A stretch of DNA of 64,000 nt from the NCBI GenBank assembly GCA_026003015.1, contig BPGL01000001.1:1256717-1320716 (forward strand), read 5' to 3'. The DNA comes from Actinomycetota bacterium (GTDB taxonomy: Bacteria; Actinomycetota; UBA4738; HRBIN12). This document shows positions 42,874-51,088 of the stretch, one piece after another (positions within the stretch are counted from its first letter, which is position 1; each line of letters begins with the position of its first letter). Both the position numbers and the translations under genes were made by a program. The notes under the pieces were generated by a model. The model saw nothing but the letters and a program-made list of their open reading frames with translations. It did no database searches and had not been told where the DNA came from.

Positions 42874-43463
42874 CGCAGCACCTCCTCCCGCCTCTGGGTC
42901 CGCTCGGGGGACCGGGTTTCGGGCGTGGGCTCCGCCGGCGGGCCCGCGGCGGGCGCGCGCCCGGCCTTGGCGAGCCGCGCCTCGCACGCGTCGAGCCAGC
43001 GGATCCTCGCCTCCGTCTGGAAGATCAGCGAGTCGAGGAGGAAGAGCCAGCCGAGATCCCCCTCCTCCGCGTCCCGCTTGAGCAACGTGTAGCGCTGCAG
43101 GAGCTCGACCGCTCCCCGCCGCTCGCCCTGGATCACGGCCGAGGGGTCGCCCCCCGGCTGACGGAGCGCCATGACGAGCTTCAGGACGAGCTGGTCCCGC
43201 GCCGGGCTCGCGTCCACGGGTCGGGCGAACCAGTCAGCGAGCCTCGCCCGGCCGGCCTCGGTGATCTCGTACCGACGCTGACGGTCCCCACCTCCCGCGG
43301 CTCGCACCAGGCCCGAGCGCTCGAGCCGCTCCAGGCTCGTGTACACCTGCCCCACGTTGAGGGGCCAGATGCCGCCCGTTCGCTCCTCGAACTCCTGCTT
43401 CAGCCGCAGCCCGTAGCTCGGACCCTCGGCGAGCAGGGACAGCAGGCTCATGGGCACCGACAT
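42870..43463 (-). CDS. PadR-family transcriptional regulator
   Basis: A 197-residue regulator with an N-terminal PadR winged helix (SLLSLLAEGPSYGLRLKQEF, NVGQVYTSLERLERSGLV, RRYEITEAGRARLADWF) and a C-terminal PadR_C helical domain (about 95-165), followed by a Pro/Glu-rich tail. ATG 43463 is preceded by AGGAGG. It heads the operon with the ABC exporter, and an inverted repeat lies 11 bp before its start. PadR repressors typically control drug-efflux systems in this arrangement. Confidence 0.92.
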   Translation of the reverse strand: MSVPMSLLSLLAEGPSYGLRLKQEFEERTGGIWPLNVGQVYTSLERLERSGLVRAAGGGDRQRRYEITEAGRARLADWFARPVDASPARDQLVLKLVMALRQPGGDPSAVIQGERRGAVELLQRYTLLKRDAEEGDLGWLFLLDSLIFQTEARIRWLDACEARLAKAGRAPAAGPPAEPTPETRSPERTQRREEVLR

Positions 43464-43473
43464 GGAGCCTCCT

Positions 43474-43496
43474 ATACTCGGTATGATGCCGAGTAT
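43474..43496. promoter_or_regulatory. Putative PadR operator
   Basis: ATACTCGG (43474-43481) and CCGAGTAT (43489-43496) form a perfect 8-bp inverted repeat around a 7-nt spacer, 10 nt upstream of the PadR start and next to its ribosome site. The position predicts autorepression of PadR and of the exporter genes behind it. Confidence 0.65.
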
Positions 43497-43632
43497 CCTA
43501 CCCCGGACGAACGGGTCGTCAAGCCGTGGCCGGGCTCCGCCGAACCGGCGATCGTGGGATGCGCAGCGCCTTTGCCTACACCTGCGCTGGGCCGGGAACG
43601 GTCGACCTCACCCCTGAGGGAGCGCTCGATGG

Positions 43633-43981
43633 TCAGCGATGTTGGCCGGAACTCGTCCTCGGCCAGGTCCACGCGTAGTAGGCGATCGCTGCCAGCACGA
43701 CGACCTCGACGGCGCTGCCGAGGACGTCGTAGCTCCACTCGCCGATCGCCCCGGGGATGGATCGTCAGCGCGTACGGGATGCTCAGCGCGATATCGGCCA
43801 TCCGGTTGACCCTCGGTCGTAGCACGAGCGCGCCGAACACCATCCATCAGAGCGGGGATCACGACGTAGACCGTGATCCCCAGCAGGAACGACCCCTTGA
43901 CGGGAAACCCGGCGATCTCGCCTGCCTCGACCTCGGCTCGAGAATCCGGTCTGTAGGGGCTGAAGAGATCGAGGTCCGACG
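43633..43981 (-). pseudogene. Remnant of a DUF6326-like membrane protein gene
   Basis: Three reading-frame segments on the minus strand join into one membrane protein. The first runs EIAGFPVKGSFLLGITVYVV and ends IPALM, the second is VFGALVLRPRVNRMADIALS followed by IPYALTI, and the third is PGAIGEWSYDVLGSAVEVVV followed by AYYAWTWPRTSS and a stop. This matches the DUF6326 pattern of four helices. Both breaks are 4-bp tandem duplications: ATGGATGG after the first segment and ATCCATCC after the second. Removing one copy at each restores the frame exactly. The N-terminal part beyond 43981 is not recoverable. It lies between the PadR operator and the MFS gene. Confidence 0.65.
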
Positions 43982-44096
43982 AAGGGGGCTGCCCAGTAGC
44001 AGGTCAAGGTCGCCTCCCCGGGGCGAACCCAGCGCCGGCCCCGGCATGGAACAGCCGACGTTGGCCCCCGCCCGATCGGAGCGACGAGACGACGGC

Positions 44097-45320
44097 TCAG
44101 CGTCTCGGTGAGGAACGCCGCTGCGCCGCCGTCTGGGCGATCCCGAGACCTGCCAGGGAAACGAGCATCCACGCGCCGATGTAGGCGAAGGCCGCCTCGG
44201 GCGACACCGCCGCCCAGATGAGCCCGGCCACGCCGCTCGCGGCCAGGTTCCCGAAGCTCTGGACCGCGGCGAGCAGCCCGAACGCCGAGCCCCGGACGTC
44301 CACGGGGGCCGCGGTGGCGACGGCGGCGTGCTCGGCCGTCTCGGCGCACCCGATGCCGATCCCGGCCAGCACGAACGCCGCGAGCAGGATCGGCTCGCTC
44401 GGCCCGCTCACCGCGAAGATCCCGTAGGCGACGAGGAAGGCGAGCACGCCGACGGCAAGCACCAGACGCGGGTTCGTCCGATCGACGACATGACCCGCCG
44501 GTGAACTCGCAAGGGTCGCGGCCACGTTGTAGCCGGTGTACAGCAGGAGCGCGGTGCGGGTCGCGCCGTCGACCCCCACCGAGGGCGCAAGGAGCTGCTG
44601 AGCCCGAAGGATCAGCAGGGTCGCCGCGACGTTGCCGAGCTCGAACGCCGAGATGGCGAACATCAGCCGCCCCAGCCCCGCGCGCAGGACCGGGCGCACG
44701 TGCAGGCGCAGCGGCCGGCGAGGTCGTGGCTCCGACGCGGGGAGTCGACGGATCGCGTAGGCGATGGCGACCGTGGCGAGAAGGCCCGGAACGATCGAGA
44801 TGAGGATCGCCGTGCGGAGAGAGAACGCGGCAACGAGCACGAGGGCCAGGATCGGCCCACCGATCGCTCCGAGGTTGTCCATCATCCGTTCGAAGCCGTA
44901 GGCTCGTCCGTAGGCCTCGCTCGGGGTCGCGTCGGCCAGCAGCGCGTTGCGTGAGGGCACGCGCAGCCCTCGAGCCGTCCATGCCGCCGTCCGAAGGGCC
45001 GCCACCTGCCACAGGGACGGCACCACGCCCATCAGCCCGGAAAGCACGGGAACCGAGGCGTACCCACCGAGCGCCGTGGCCCGTCGGCGTGCAGGGTCGT
45101 CGGCGAGCGCTCCTCCGGCCAGCCGAGCCAGGCCGGCGAGGCCGTCGGCGATCCCCTCGATCACCCCCAAGACGGCGGGCGAGCCTCCGAGGGAGGTGAT
45201 GAGCCGCGGCAGGAGCGCCGTGGGGATCTCGTGACCGAGGTCCGAGAGCAGGCTCGCCGCGCCGATCCCGCGGACGCTCGGGGTGAACCACGAGGGCTTG
45301 GTGGACCCCGGTCGTTCCAT
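44097..45320 (-). CDS. Major facilitator superfamily transporter
   Basis: A 407-residue MFS protein with about 12 helices. The first repeat shows IGAASLLSDLGHEIPTALLP and the motif A-like loop GGALADDPARRRATALGGY, then TAARGLR-type WTARGLRVPSRNALLADATP. The second repeat includes AGHVVDRTNPRLVLAVGVLA and GIGCAETAEHAAVATAAPVD. The substrate cannot be inferred. The ATG at 45320 (MERPGSTKPSW) follows GGGGGAA. A TTG four codons upstream is possible. It points toward the DUF6326 remnant, and the 115 nt between hold nothing recognisable. Confidence 0.9.
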   Translation of the reverse strand: MERPGSTKPSWFTPSVRGIGAASLLSDLGHEIPTALLPRLITSLGGSPAVLGVIEGIADGLAGLARLAGGALADDPARRRATALGGYASVPVLSGLMGVVPSLWQVAALRTAAWTARGLRVPSRNALLADATPSEAYGRAYGFERMMDNLGAIGGPILALVLVAAFSLRTAILISIVPGLLATVAIAYAIRRLPASEPRPRRPLRLHVRPVLRAGLGRLMFAISAFELGNVAATLLILRAQQLLAPSVGVDGATRTALLLYTGYNVAATLASSPAGHVVDRTNPRLVLAVGVLAFLVAYGIFAVSGPSEPILLAAFVLAGIGIGCAETAEHAAVATAAPVDVRGSAFGLLAAVQSFGNLAASGVAGLIWAAVSPEAAFAYIGAWMLVSLAGLGIAQTAAQRRSSPRR

Positions 45321-45450
45321 CGGTTCCCCCAAACCCTACGACCAGCGAACTCAGCTCAGCCGCGTGGGTCCCCACGGTGGCGCGTGAGGCGACCTTCCGT
45401 CGGAACGACGGCTTCCTCAGACACCGAGACGGGGAGCGGTCGCGACAAGG

Positions 45451-45837
45451 CTACGGGTGGCTCTCCCAGAGCCCGACGGTGTTGCCCTCCGTGTCCACGA
45501 CGTAGGCGAAGGCCCCCATCCCGGGGACCTCCGTTCTCGGCGTGACCACGACACCCCCGGCGGTCTCGACCCGCCTCAACGCCTCGTCCACCTGATCGAC
45601 CTGGATCGTGATCACCGGGTGAGGGGTCGCGCCGGTCCGCGCCGTCAGCGCTCCGTTGATCGCGCCCGGCTCCGTCGGCATCATGCGCTCGTCGATCGCG
45701 ACGGTCTGGGCGGTCGTGTAGGTCCCGCCGCCGACCATCTCGAACTCCCGGATCTGCCATCCGAAGGCCGCCTGGTAGAAGCCCTTGGCCCGGGCCGCGT
45801 CGTCGACCGGGATCTCGAAGTGCACGACCTTGTCCAT
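45451..45837 (-). CDS. VOC (glyoxalase/bleomycin-resistance fold) protein
   Basis: A 128-residue protein with two beta-alpha-beta-beta-beta modules (MDKVVHFEIPVDDAARAKGF, HPVITIQVDQVDEALRRVET, GAFAYVVDTEGNTVGLWESH). It resembles the CGA/PhnB-like VOC group. His, Glu and Gln positions for metal are partly present, but function is unassigned: it could be a lyase, an isomerase or a binding protein. It has a good AGGAG site before ATG 45837 and is apparently monocistronic. Confidence 0.9.
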   Translation of the reverse strand: MDKVVHFEIPVDDAARAKGFYQAAFGWQIREFEMVGGGTYTTAQTVAIDERMMPTEPGAINGALTARTGATPHPVITIQVDQVDEALRRVETAGGVVVTPRTEVPGMGAFAYVVDTEGNTVGLWESHP

Positions 45838-45897
45838 GACCGCCGCTCCTCTCGGTCGCAGGACCCCACACTAACCGCTCGCGGGGGGACGCATGCC

Positions 45898-47274
45898 TCA
45901 AGACGGTGCGCGGAGGTCCCCCAGCAAGCGGCGTGCGTCGCGCGCACCCAGGACGGAGAAGTACGGGTCGACCGACAGAGCCCGCTCGAGCAGCCGCTCG
46001 CCCTCGGCGCGCCTGCCCAGCGCCAACGCGATCACGCCCGCGTGGTAGAGGAAGGTGCCATCGGGGGTTCCGAGCGACAGCGCGCGCCGAGCGTAGCGGG
46101 ACGCCTCCGCGTCGCGGCCGTTCGCGTGCAGCGCCCAGGCGAGGGCGTCTGCGACGTGCACGCTGCGGCGCCGCTCCCATTCGGCGCGGGCCGCCCGCAG
46201 CGCCGCCGCGGGGTTCCCGCGATCCGCCTCGAACAGCGCGATCTCCAGGTCGGTGTTCACGCCCTGGGCGGCCGCGAGCCGGGCCTGCACCCGGACCAAC
46301 GCGTCGGCCTCTCGAGCGCAAGCACGATGACCGAGGACACGGCAAACCTCGCCGAGCATCCGCGCGTACTCGGGCGCCGGATAGCGCTCCACGAGCCAAT
46401 CGAGCCGCGCGCGGGCGGCCGCGAGGTCCCCGCGCGCGGCCGCGAGCCGCGCGAGCCCCGCCTCGGCGAGGATCGATCCGGGCGCGAGGGCCTGCGCCTC
46501 ACGGAAGGCCGCGGCCGCGGCCGCGAGCCGACCCCGCCGGAGCTCGAGGAGCCCCACGTGGGCGCTCGCCCAGGCCGCATCCGCGTTCGTTCCGGCGAAC
46601 GCCCGGGCGGTCCGCATCGCGCGGATGGCACCGGGGAGGTCGCCGGTGAGCTCCCGCGCGTAAGACACGCGCGCGTACGAGGCCAGCCCCGGCTCGACGT
46701 CGACCATCCGTTGGAAGGCTCGGAACGCCGCCCGCGTCCGGCCGAGTTCGAGGAGGGCGTCGCCGACGATCCCGTAGCCCGCGCTCTCATGGGGATCGGC
46801 CGCAACGGCGCGGCGGCCCCAGGCGAGCGCCTCGGCGAACTCGTGACGACCGGCCGCGAGCGACCCGCGCGCGAGGAACGCCTCCACACTGCCCTCGGGC
46901 GCAAGCTCGAACGACCGGTCGATCGCCTCCTCGGCTCTCGCGTACCAGGTCGGGTCGGCGGTCGCCGCAGCCTGGCGCACGTAGGCGAGGCTGAGCGCCG
47001 CGTAGGCCGCGGCGTCCTCGGGTACGCGTCGCACCCGCTCTCGGAGCGCCGCGATCGTGCCCTCCACGGATCCGCCGAGCGCAGGTGCGACGAGTGCCTC
47101 CGCAGCCCCCTCGGTCGGCAGCACGCTCGGCGGCACGTCGGCTCCGGGTCGGCTGATCACGAGAGCACCCAGCAGGAACACGACCAGCGCGATCGCGATC
47201 GCGGCCACGGCGCGGGCGATCCACCCGAACCCACTCGCGCGACCGACGCGCGACGCCGCCCCCGTGCTGCTCAC
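45898..47274 (-). CDS. Membrane-anchored tetratricopeptide-repeat protein
   Basis: A 458-residue protein. One membrane helix near residues 25-45 (AVAAIAIALVVFLLGALVIS) is followed by an array of about nine TPR-like helical pairs (for example EAFLARGSLAAGRHEFAEAL, GYGIVGDALLELGRTRAAFR, FLYHAGVIALALGRRAEGER). TPR domains bind partner proteins. The GTG at 47274 (VSSTGAASRVG) is chosen because the upstream frame is non-conserved. It is divergent from the DUF4331 gene, and a TPR gene beside DUF4331 is a pairing I have seen elsewhere, which hints at a joint extracytoplasmic role. Confidence 0.85.
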   Translation of the reverse strand: MSSTGAASRVGRASGFGWIARAVAAIAIALVVFLLGALVISRPGADVPPSVLPTEGAAEALVAPALGGSVEGTIAALRERVRRVPEDAAAYAALSLAYVRQAAATADPTWYARAEEAIDRSFELAPEGSVEAFLARGSLAAGRHEFAEALAWGRRAVAADPHESAGYGIVGDALLELGRTRAAFRAFQRMVDVEPGLASYARVSYARELTGDLPGAIRAMRTARAFAGTNADAAWASAHVGLLELRRGRLAAAAAAFREAQALAPGSILAEAGLARLAAARGDLAAARARLDWLVERYPAPEYARMLGEVCRVLGHRACAREADALVRVQARLAAAQGVNTDLEIALFEADRGNPAAALRAARAEWERRRSVHVADALAWALHANGRDAEASRYARRALSLGTPDGTFLYHAGVIALALGRRAEGERLLERALSVDPYFSVLGARDARRLLGDLRAPS

Positions 47275-47449
47275 GCCCCCGATTCGCCACCGCAACCGGG
47301 ACGGATCACCGAGGCCGGGTGATCCGAGGTCACGGCGGGTCGCGAATACGGGCTGGCCGCCGGGGGAGGTGGTGGACGCGGCGAGCGTCGAGGGTCGGCG
47401 CGCCGAGGGCGGCCGAAACAAGCACGCACACATCGAAGGAGGTGCGTTC

Positions 47450-48835
47450 ATGGCATCACCCAGACGGGCGCGATCGCTCGTCGCGGCGGTCGTATCGTTC
47501 ATGGCCGTCGCGGGCGTGGTCGCGAACCTCGGTGCGGTGCCGGGAACGGCGTCGTCCCACCGGGAGGCGCCGCTGATCGGGGACGACCCGAAGGCCGACA
47601 ACACCGACGTGTGGGCCTTCGTGTCACCCGACCGTCCCGGCACCATCACCATCATCGGGAGCTGGATCCCGTTCGAGGAACCGGCCGGAGGTCCGAACTT
47701 CTACCCGTTCGCCGACGACACCGCGTACGACTTCAACATCGACAACGACGGTGACGCTCGACCGGACTGGATCTACCGGTGGGTGTTCTCGAGCCGGTTC
47801 CGCAACCCCGACACGTTCCTGTACAACACGGGACAGGTCACCGCGCTCAGGGACCCCGACCTGAACTTCCGCCAGACGTACGATCTGTACCGGATCAACG
47901 TCGACCGCGGGCGTCAGGTCAAGCTGCTGGACGACCGGCCGGTCGTTCCGAGCCGGGTCGGCGACGCGTCGATGCCCGACTACGAGTCCCTGTTCGAGGC
48001 CGGCGTTCACGCGTTCGACAAGGCGCGGTCGTGGGCCGGTCAGTCCGACGACGCCTTCTTCCTCGACCTTCGGGTCTTCGATCTGCTCTACGGAGCGGAC
48101 CTGTCCGAGGTCGGCGACGACACGTTGAAGGGCTTCAACGTGAACACGATCGCGCTCCAGGTGCCCGCCACCCGCATCGCGAAGGGCGGGAACCCGACGA
48201 AGAACCCTGTCGTCGGGATCTGGAGCTCGACGTCGCGTCGCTCCACCCGCGTCCTCAACATGAACGGCACCAGGGACGAGTCCGGCAAGTACGTGCAGGT
48301 CTCGCGCCTCGGTTCGCCGCTCGTGAACGAGGTCGTGATCCCGGTGGGGAAGAAGGACCGCTTCAACGCGTCGAAGCCGAAGGACGACGCCCAGTTCGCG
48401 TCGTTCGTCCTCGACCCCGAGGTGCCGAAGCTGATCGAGGCGATCTACGGCATCCCGGCACCGGCCACGCCCCGGAACGACCTCGTGCAGGCGTTCCTGA
48501 CGGGGGTGCCGGGGCTCAACCAGCCGGACCGCGTGCAGGCCTCGGAGATGCTCCGCCTCAACATGTCGATCAAGCCCCGTGACTGCCCGGCGTTCAACCG
48601 GCTGGGTGTGATCGACGGCGACATCTGCGGGTTCCCCAACGGCCGTCGGCTCGCCGACGACGTGGTGGACATCGCGCTCCGCGTGATGGAGGGCGACCTC
48701 ACCGACGGGAACCCCACGTCGTCGAGCGTCGCGCTCGGCGACGGCGTGGACGAGAACGACTACCCGTTCCGGTCCACGTTCCCGTACGTGGCGCTGCCCA
48801 CGTCGGGATCCGACGCGGGGGTCCACACCCCGTGA
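47450..48835 (+). CDS. Secreted DUF4331 family protein
   Basis: A 461-residue exported protein. The signal peptide (RRARSLVAAVVSFMAVAGVV, cleavage near TASS) leads into SHREAPLIGDDPKADNTDVW, the DUF4331 hallmark start, then FYPFADDTAYDFNIDNDGDA, LRVFDLLYGADL, GFNVNTIALQVPATRIA and GIWSSTSRR. The last part has RLADDVVDIALRVMEGDL. Acidic, Asp-rich repeats suggest metal binding, but the family's function is not known to me. ATG 47450 has a GAAGGAGGTGC site. A strong terminator follows at 48846. Confidence 0.9.
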   Translation: MASPRRARSLVAAVVSFMAVAGVVANLGAVPGTASSHREAPLIGDDPKADNTDVWAFVSPDRPGTITIIGSWIPFEEPAGGPNFYPFADDTAYDFNIDNDGDARPDWIYRWVFSSRFRNPDTFLYNTGQVTALRDPDLNFRQTYDLYRINVDRGRQVKLLDDRPVVPSRVGDASMPDYESLFEAGVHAFDKARSWAGQSDDAFFLDLRVFDLLYGADLSEVGDDTLKGFNVNTIALQVPATRIAKGGNPTKNPVVGIWSSTSRRSTRVLNMNGTRDESGKYVQVSRLGSPLVNEVVIPVGKKDRFNASKPKDDAQFASFVLDPEVPKLIEAIYGIPAPATPRNDLVQAFLTGVPGLNQPDRVQASEMLRLNMSIKPRDCPAFNRLGVIDGDICGFPNGRRLADDVVDIALRVMEGDLTDGNPTSSSVALGDGVDENDYPFRSTFPYVALPTSGSDAGVHTP

Positions 48836-48845
48836 CGCTCGGTGC

Positions 48846-48875
48846 GGGTGGGACGGCCTCCGGGCCGTCCCACCC
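48846..48875 (+). terminator. Intrinsic terminator after the DUF4331 gene
   Basis: A perfect 13-bp stem, GGGTGGGACGGCC (48846-48858) and GGCCGTCCCACCC (48863-48875), with a TCCG tetraloop, 11 nt after the stop. Very stable, no U tract. Confidence 0.85.
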
Positions 48876-48900
48876 GGGCCCCACCCCGAGGAGGGTGCCG

Positions 48901-49443
48901 ATGCAGGAGTCCTGGACCGCCCGAGGGACGATCGCGGCGGCCGCGGCCGCCGGGCTCGCCGCCTCAGCGCTCATGACCTGGGGAACCGTGACGTTCGGCG
49001 AGCTCGACGTGCGGCCCACCGCCGTTCCCGGGACCGGCCTGTGGGCCGGCCGGGTCGCGCTCGGGGCCGCGGCGGTCGCGCTCGTCGCGGCGCTCGCCGC
49101 CGGCTCGGCGCGGACCCGGCGCCTCGCCGCCGCGGTCGTCGGCGCCGCAGGCGTCGCCGCGCTCGCGGCCGTCGGCGTCGCCGCCCTCGTGAGCGACGTG
49201 GTGCTCGAGGCCGGCGCCGCCCGCGCGGCCGGACGGATCGCCGCGACGACCGGCCTGCCGGCTCCGCGACTGGCGCAGCTCCTGCTCGAGCGCGCCGACG
49301 GCGCGACGGTCGACCTCGGGCCGGGCGCGATCGCCGCGCTCGCCTGCGCCCTCCTGCTCCTCGTGGCGGCCGTCCCCCGCCCGGCCCCGCGTCCGGTCGA
49401 TGCGGCGGTCGAGATCGCGGGTCAGTCGCCCGGCAGGACGTAG
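48901..49443 (+). CDS. Four-helix membrane protein, Trp-associated-membrane-protein-like
   Basis: A 180-residue integral membrane protein with four hydrophobic helices (starting near 10, 48, 72 and 145). The layout, including LMTWGTVTFGELDVRPTAVP in the first external loop, resembles actinobacterial Trp-associated membrane proteins (Trp_oprn_chp), but there are no trp genes nearby. The ATG at 48901 has GAGGAGGG upstream. The 3' end overlaps the converging lipoprotein gene by 22 bp. Function unknown. Confidence 0.75.
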   Translation: MQESWTARGTIAAAAAAGLAASALMTWGTVTFGELDVRPTAVPGTGLWAGRVALGAAAVALVAALAAGSARTRRLAAAVVGAAGVAALAAVGVAALVSDVVLEAGAARAAGRIAATTGLPAPRLAQLLLERADGATVDLGPGAIAALACALLLLVAAVPRPAPRPVDAAVEIAGQSPGRT

Positions 49444-50024
49444 ACGTCCAGGAGCGCGTTGCCCGTGCAGAAGATCTCGCCCAGCTCGGGCGTCGCGTCA
49501 CCGTCGTCCTTCCAGTGACCGGTGACCACCAGCACGGGCTCCCTGCCCTCCTGTGCGGTGGCGATCGGCGCCCGGAGCCGGACCTCGGCCACGGCGATCC
49601 TGGTCGGGTCGTTGCGGTCCCGGATGCCCCGCTCGGTGGCCAGCTCGGTCCAGGCCACGCCGGTGGCGTCACCGGGGTTGACGCCCATGGTCCCGCAGCT
49701 CGCGTCCTCCTGGGCGACGACCGACTGCAGCCCCGGCGTCTGGACCAAGGGGTGCGGTCCGCCGAACCGGCCGTTGATGTCGAACGAGCCACGCCCGACG
49801 ACCAGGTCGTCCTGGCCGTCAGCCACGCCGACGAGCACGAACACGCGCCCGCGGTCGTTGTCGACGTTCACCGCGTAGTCCTCGGGTCGGAGCTCGAGTC
49901 GGAGCTCCGTGCGGCCTCCGGGACCGATCGTCGCCGAGACGATCCGAGCGCCCTTGAGCATGAAGCACGAGCTCGTCAGGGCCACCACCGTCGCCAACGC
50001 AACGATCGTCGCGAACCGCCTCAA
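49422..50024 (-). CDS. Putative lipoprotein of unknown function
   Basis: A 200-residue protein with a lipobox: LRRFATIVALATVVALTSSC, where the Cys near residue 20 would be acylated. The mature domain is beta-rich (RTELRLELRPEDYAVNVDND, GRVFVLVGVADGQDDLVVGR) and has two more cysteines (ASCGTMG, IFCTGNA). I recognise no family. The start is TTG at 50024, supported by GGGAGGA upstream and by the perfect signal-peptide geometry. Its end overlaps the neighbouring membrane-protein gene by 22 bp. Confidence 0.75.
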   Translation of the reverse strand: MRRFATIVALATVVALTSSCFMLKGARIVSATIGPGGRTELRLELRPEDYAVNVDNDRGRVFVLVGVADGQDDLVVGRGSFDINGRFGGPHPLVQTPGLQSVVAQEDASCGTMGVNPGDATGVAWTELATERGIRDRNDPTRIAVAEVRLRAPIATAQEGREPVLVVTGHWKDDGDATPELGEIFCTGNALLDVYVLPGD

Positions 50025-50173
50025 TGTCGTCCTCCCTTCCCCGCGCTGGCCTTCCCCGCGCTGGCCGCTCGGCGGAACGCTACCCGACCCCGCACGGCGC
50101 GCAAGCATCCGGGCCGCCCGGGTCCTGCCTGACGGTGAGCGGAGAGGGGCCGCGGGGAACGGGCGGTGACGCG

Positions 50174-50204
50174 TCGAGGCCGGCCCCCGAAGGGCCGGCC
50201 TCGA
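50174..50204 (-). terminator. Intrinsic terminator after the DUF4397 gene
   Basis: A perfect 13-bp stem, TCGAGGCCGGCCC (50174-50186) and GGGCCGGCCTCGA (50192-50204), loop CCGAA, 26 nt downstream of the minus-strand stop at 50230. It may also stop transcripts from the other side. Confidence 0.85.
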
Positions 50205-50229
50205 GCGGCGGGTTCGGTCGACGATGCGA

Positions 50230-50889
50230 CTACGCGGTCCCGACCTCCTGGCCGATCACGACGAACCGGTAGTTCGACGCGTTCGTGCCCACGGCGTGGA
50301 CCTGATAGGCGAAGCCCTCGCGGAGCCTGAGGACCCGCGGGCCGATCACGGGGCGGAACCCGTCGGCCGCGCTCACCCACACCGCGTACACGCCGCTGGG
50401 GACCTCGAGATCCGCGCTGGCGCCCCGAGGAACGTCGTTGAGGACCCGCTGGCCGTTCGCCCACACGTCCACCTTCGGGGCCCGAGCGGTGTGACGCACG
50501 GTGAGCCGCGCCTCACCGGGGTCCGTCGGGCTGACGTCGTTCACGAAGACGCTCAGCCCGGGGACGCCACCGATCAGCCGCGCGACGGCCGTGGCGTTGA
50601 GCCCCGAGGTGAGCTCGAGCCGCTCGCTGATCACCGCCGGACCCACGCACTCGCCGGGGGCCGCGGCCTTGACCTTGACCCGGTACGTGCCGGGCGGCAG
50701 CTCCGCGGAGAAGACGTCCCCGTACCTGAAGTCCGACGCCACCTCGCTGCCCCCGACGCACACGTCGACGGCCACGCCGGGGATCCCGTGGACCACGAAC
50801 ACCTTCGCGTTCGCGGGCGCGGCCAGCGCGGCCGGCGTCAGCCCGATCGCGAGCGCGGCGCCGATGAAGATCGCTACGACCCTCCGCAT
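50230..50889 (-). CDS. Secreted DUF4397 protein
   Basis: A 219-residue exported protein. Signal peptide MRRVVAIFIGAALAIGLTPA ends near ALAAPA. The mature part has two beta-sandwich DUF4397-like segments (VFVVHGIPGVAVDVCVGGSE, ELPPGTYRVKVKAAAPGECV; then RHTARAPKVDVWANGQRVLN, VPSGVYAVWVSAADGFRPVI). The cysteines at about 43 and 80 can pair. A surface or envelope role is likely but undefined. ATG 50889 has GGAGGTG upstream. A terminator follows. Confidence 0.85.
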   Translation of the reverse strand: MRRVVAIFIGAALAIGLTPAALAAPANAKVFVVHGIPGVAVDVCVGGSEVASDFRYGDVFSAELPPGTYRVKVKAAAPGECVGPAVISERLELTSGLNATAVARLIGGVPGLSVFVNDVSPTDPGEARLTVRHTARAPKVDVWANGQRVLNDVPRGASADLEVPSGVYAVWVSAADGFRPVIGPRVLRLREGFAYQVHAVGTNASNYRFVVIGQEVGTA

Positions 50890-51088
50890 GACGACACCTC
50901 CATCCTTCCACCCTCGTCCCTTCGACCCAAAGGGGCCCTCCCTTCGGGTGCCTCGACCGTAGGCAGAGGACCCGGTCGGCGACCACGGTTCCGACACCGT
51001 TGCATAGGTTCCGTCCCCTCGCAGACACCGCCGAGACGCATAGGCTCCGGACGCCCGGGCCTCGTGCGGCTCCCGTAGCCTGCGGTCC

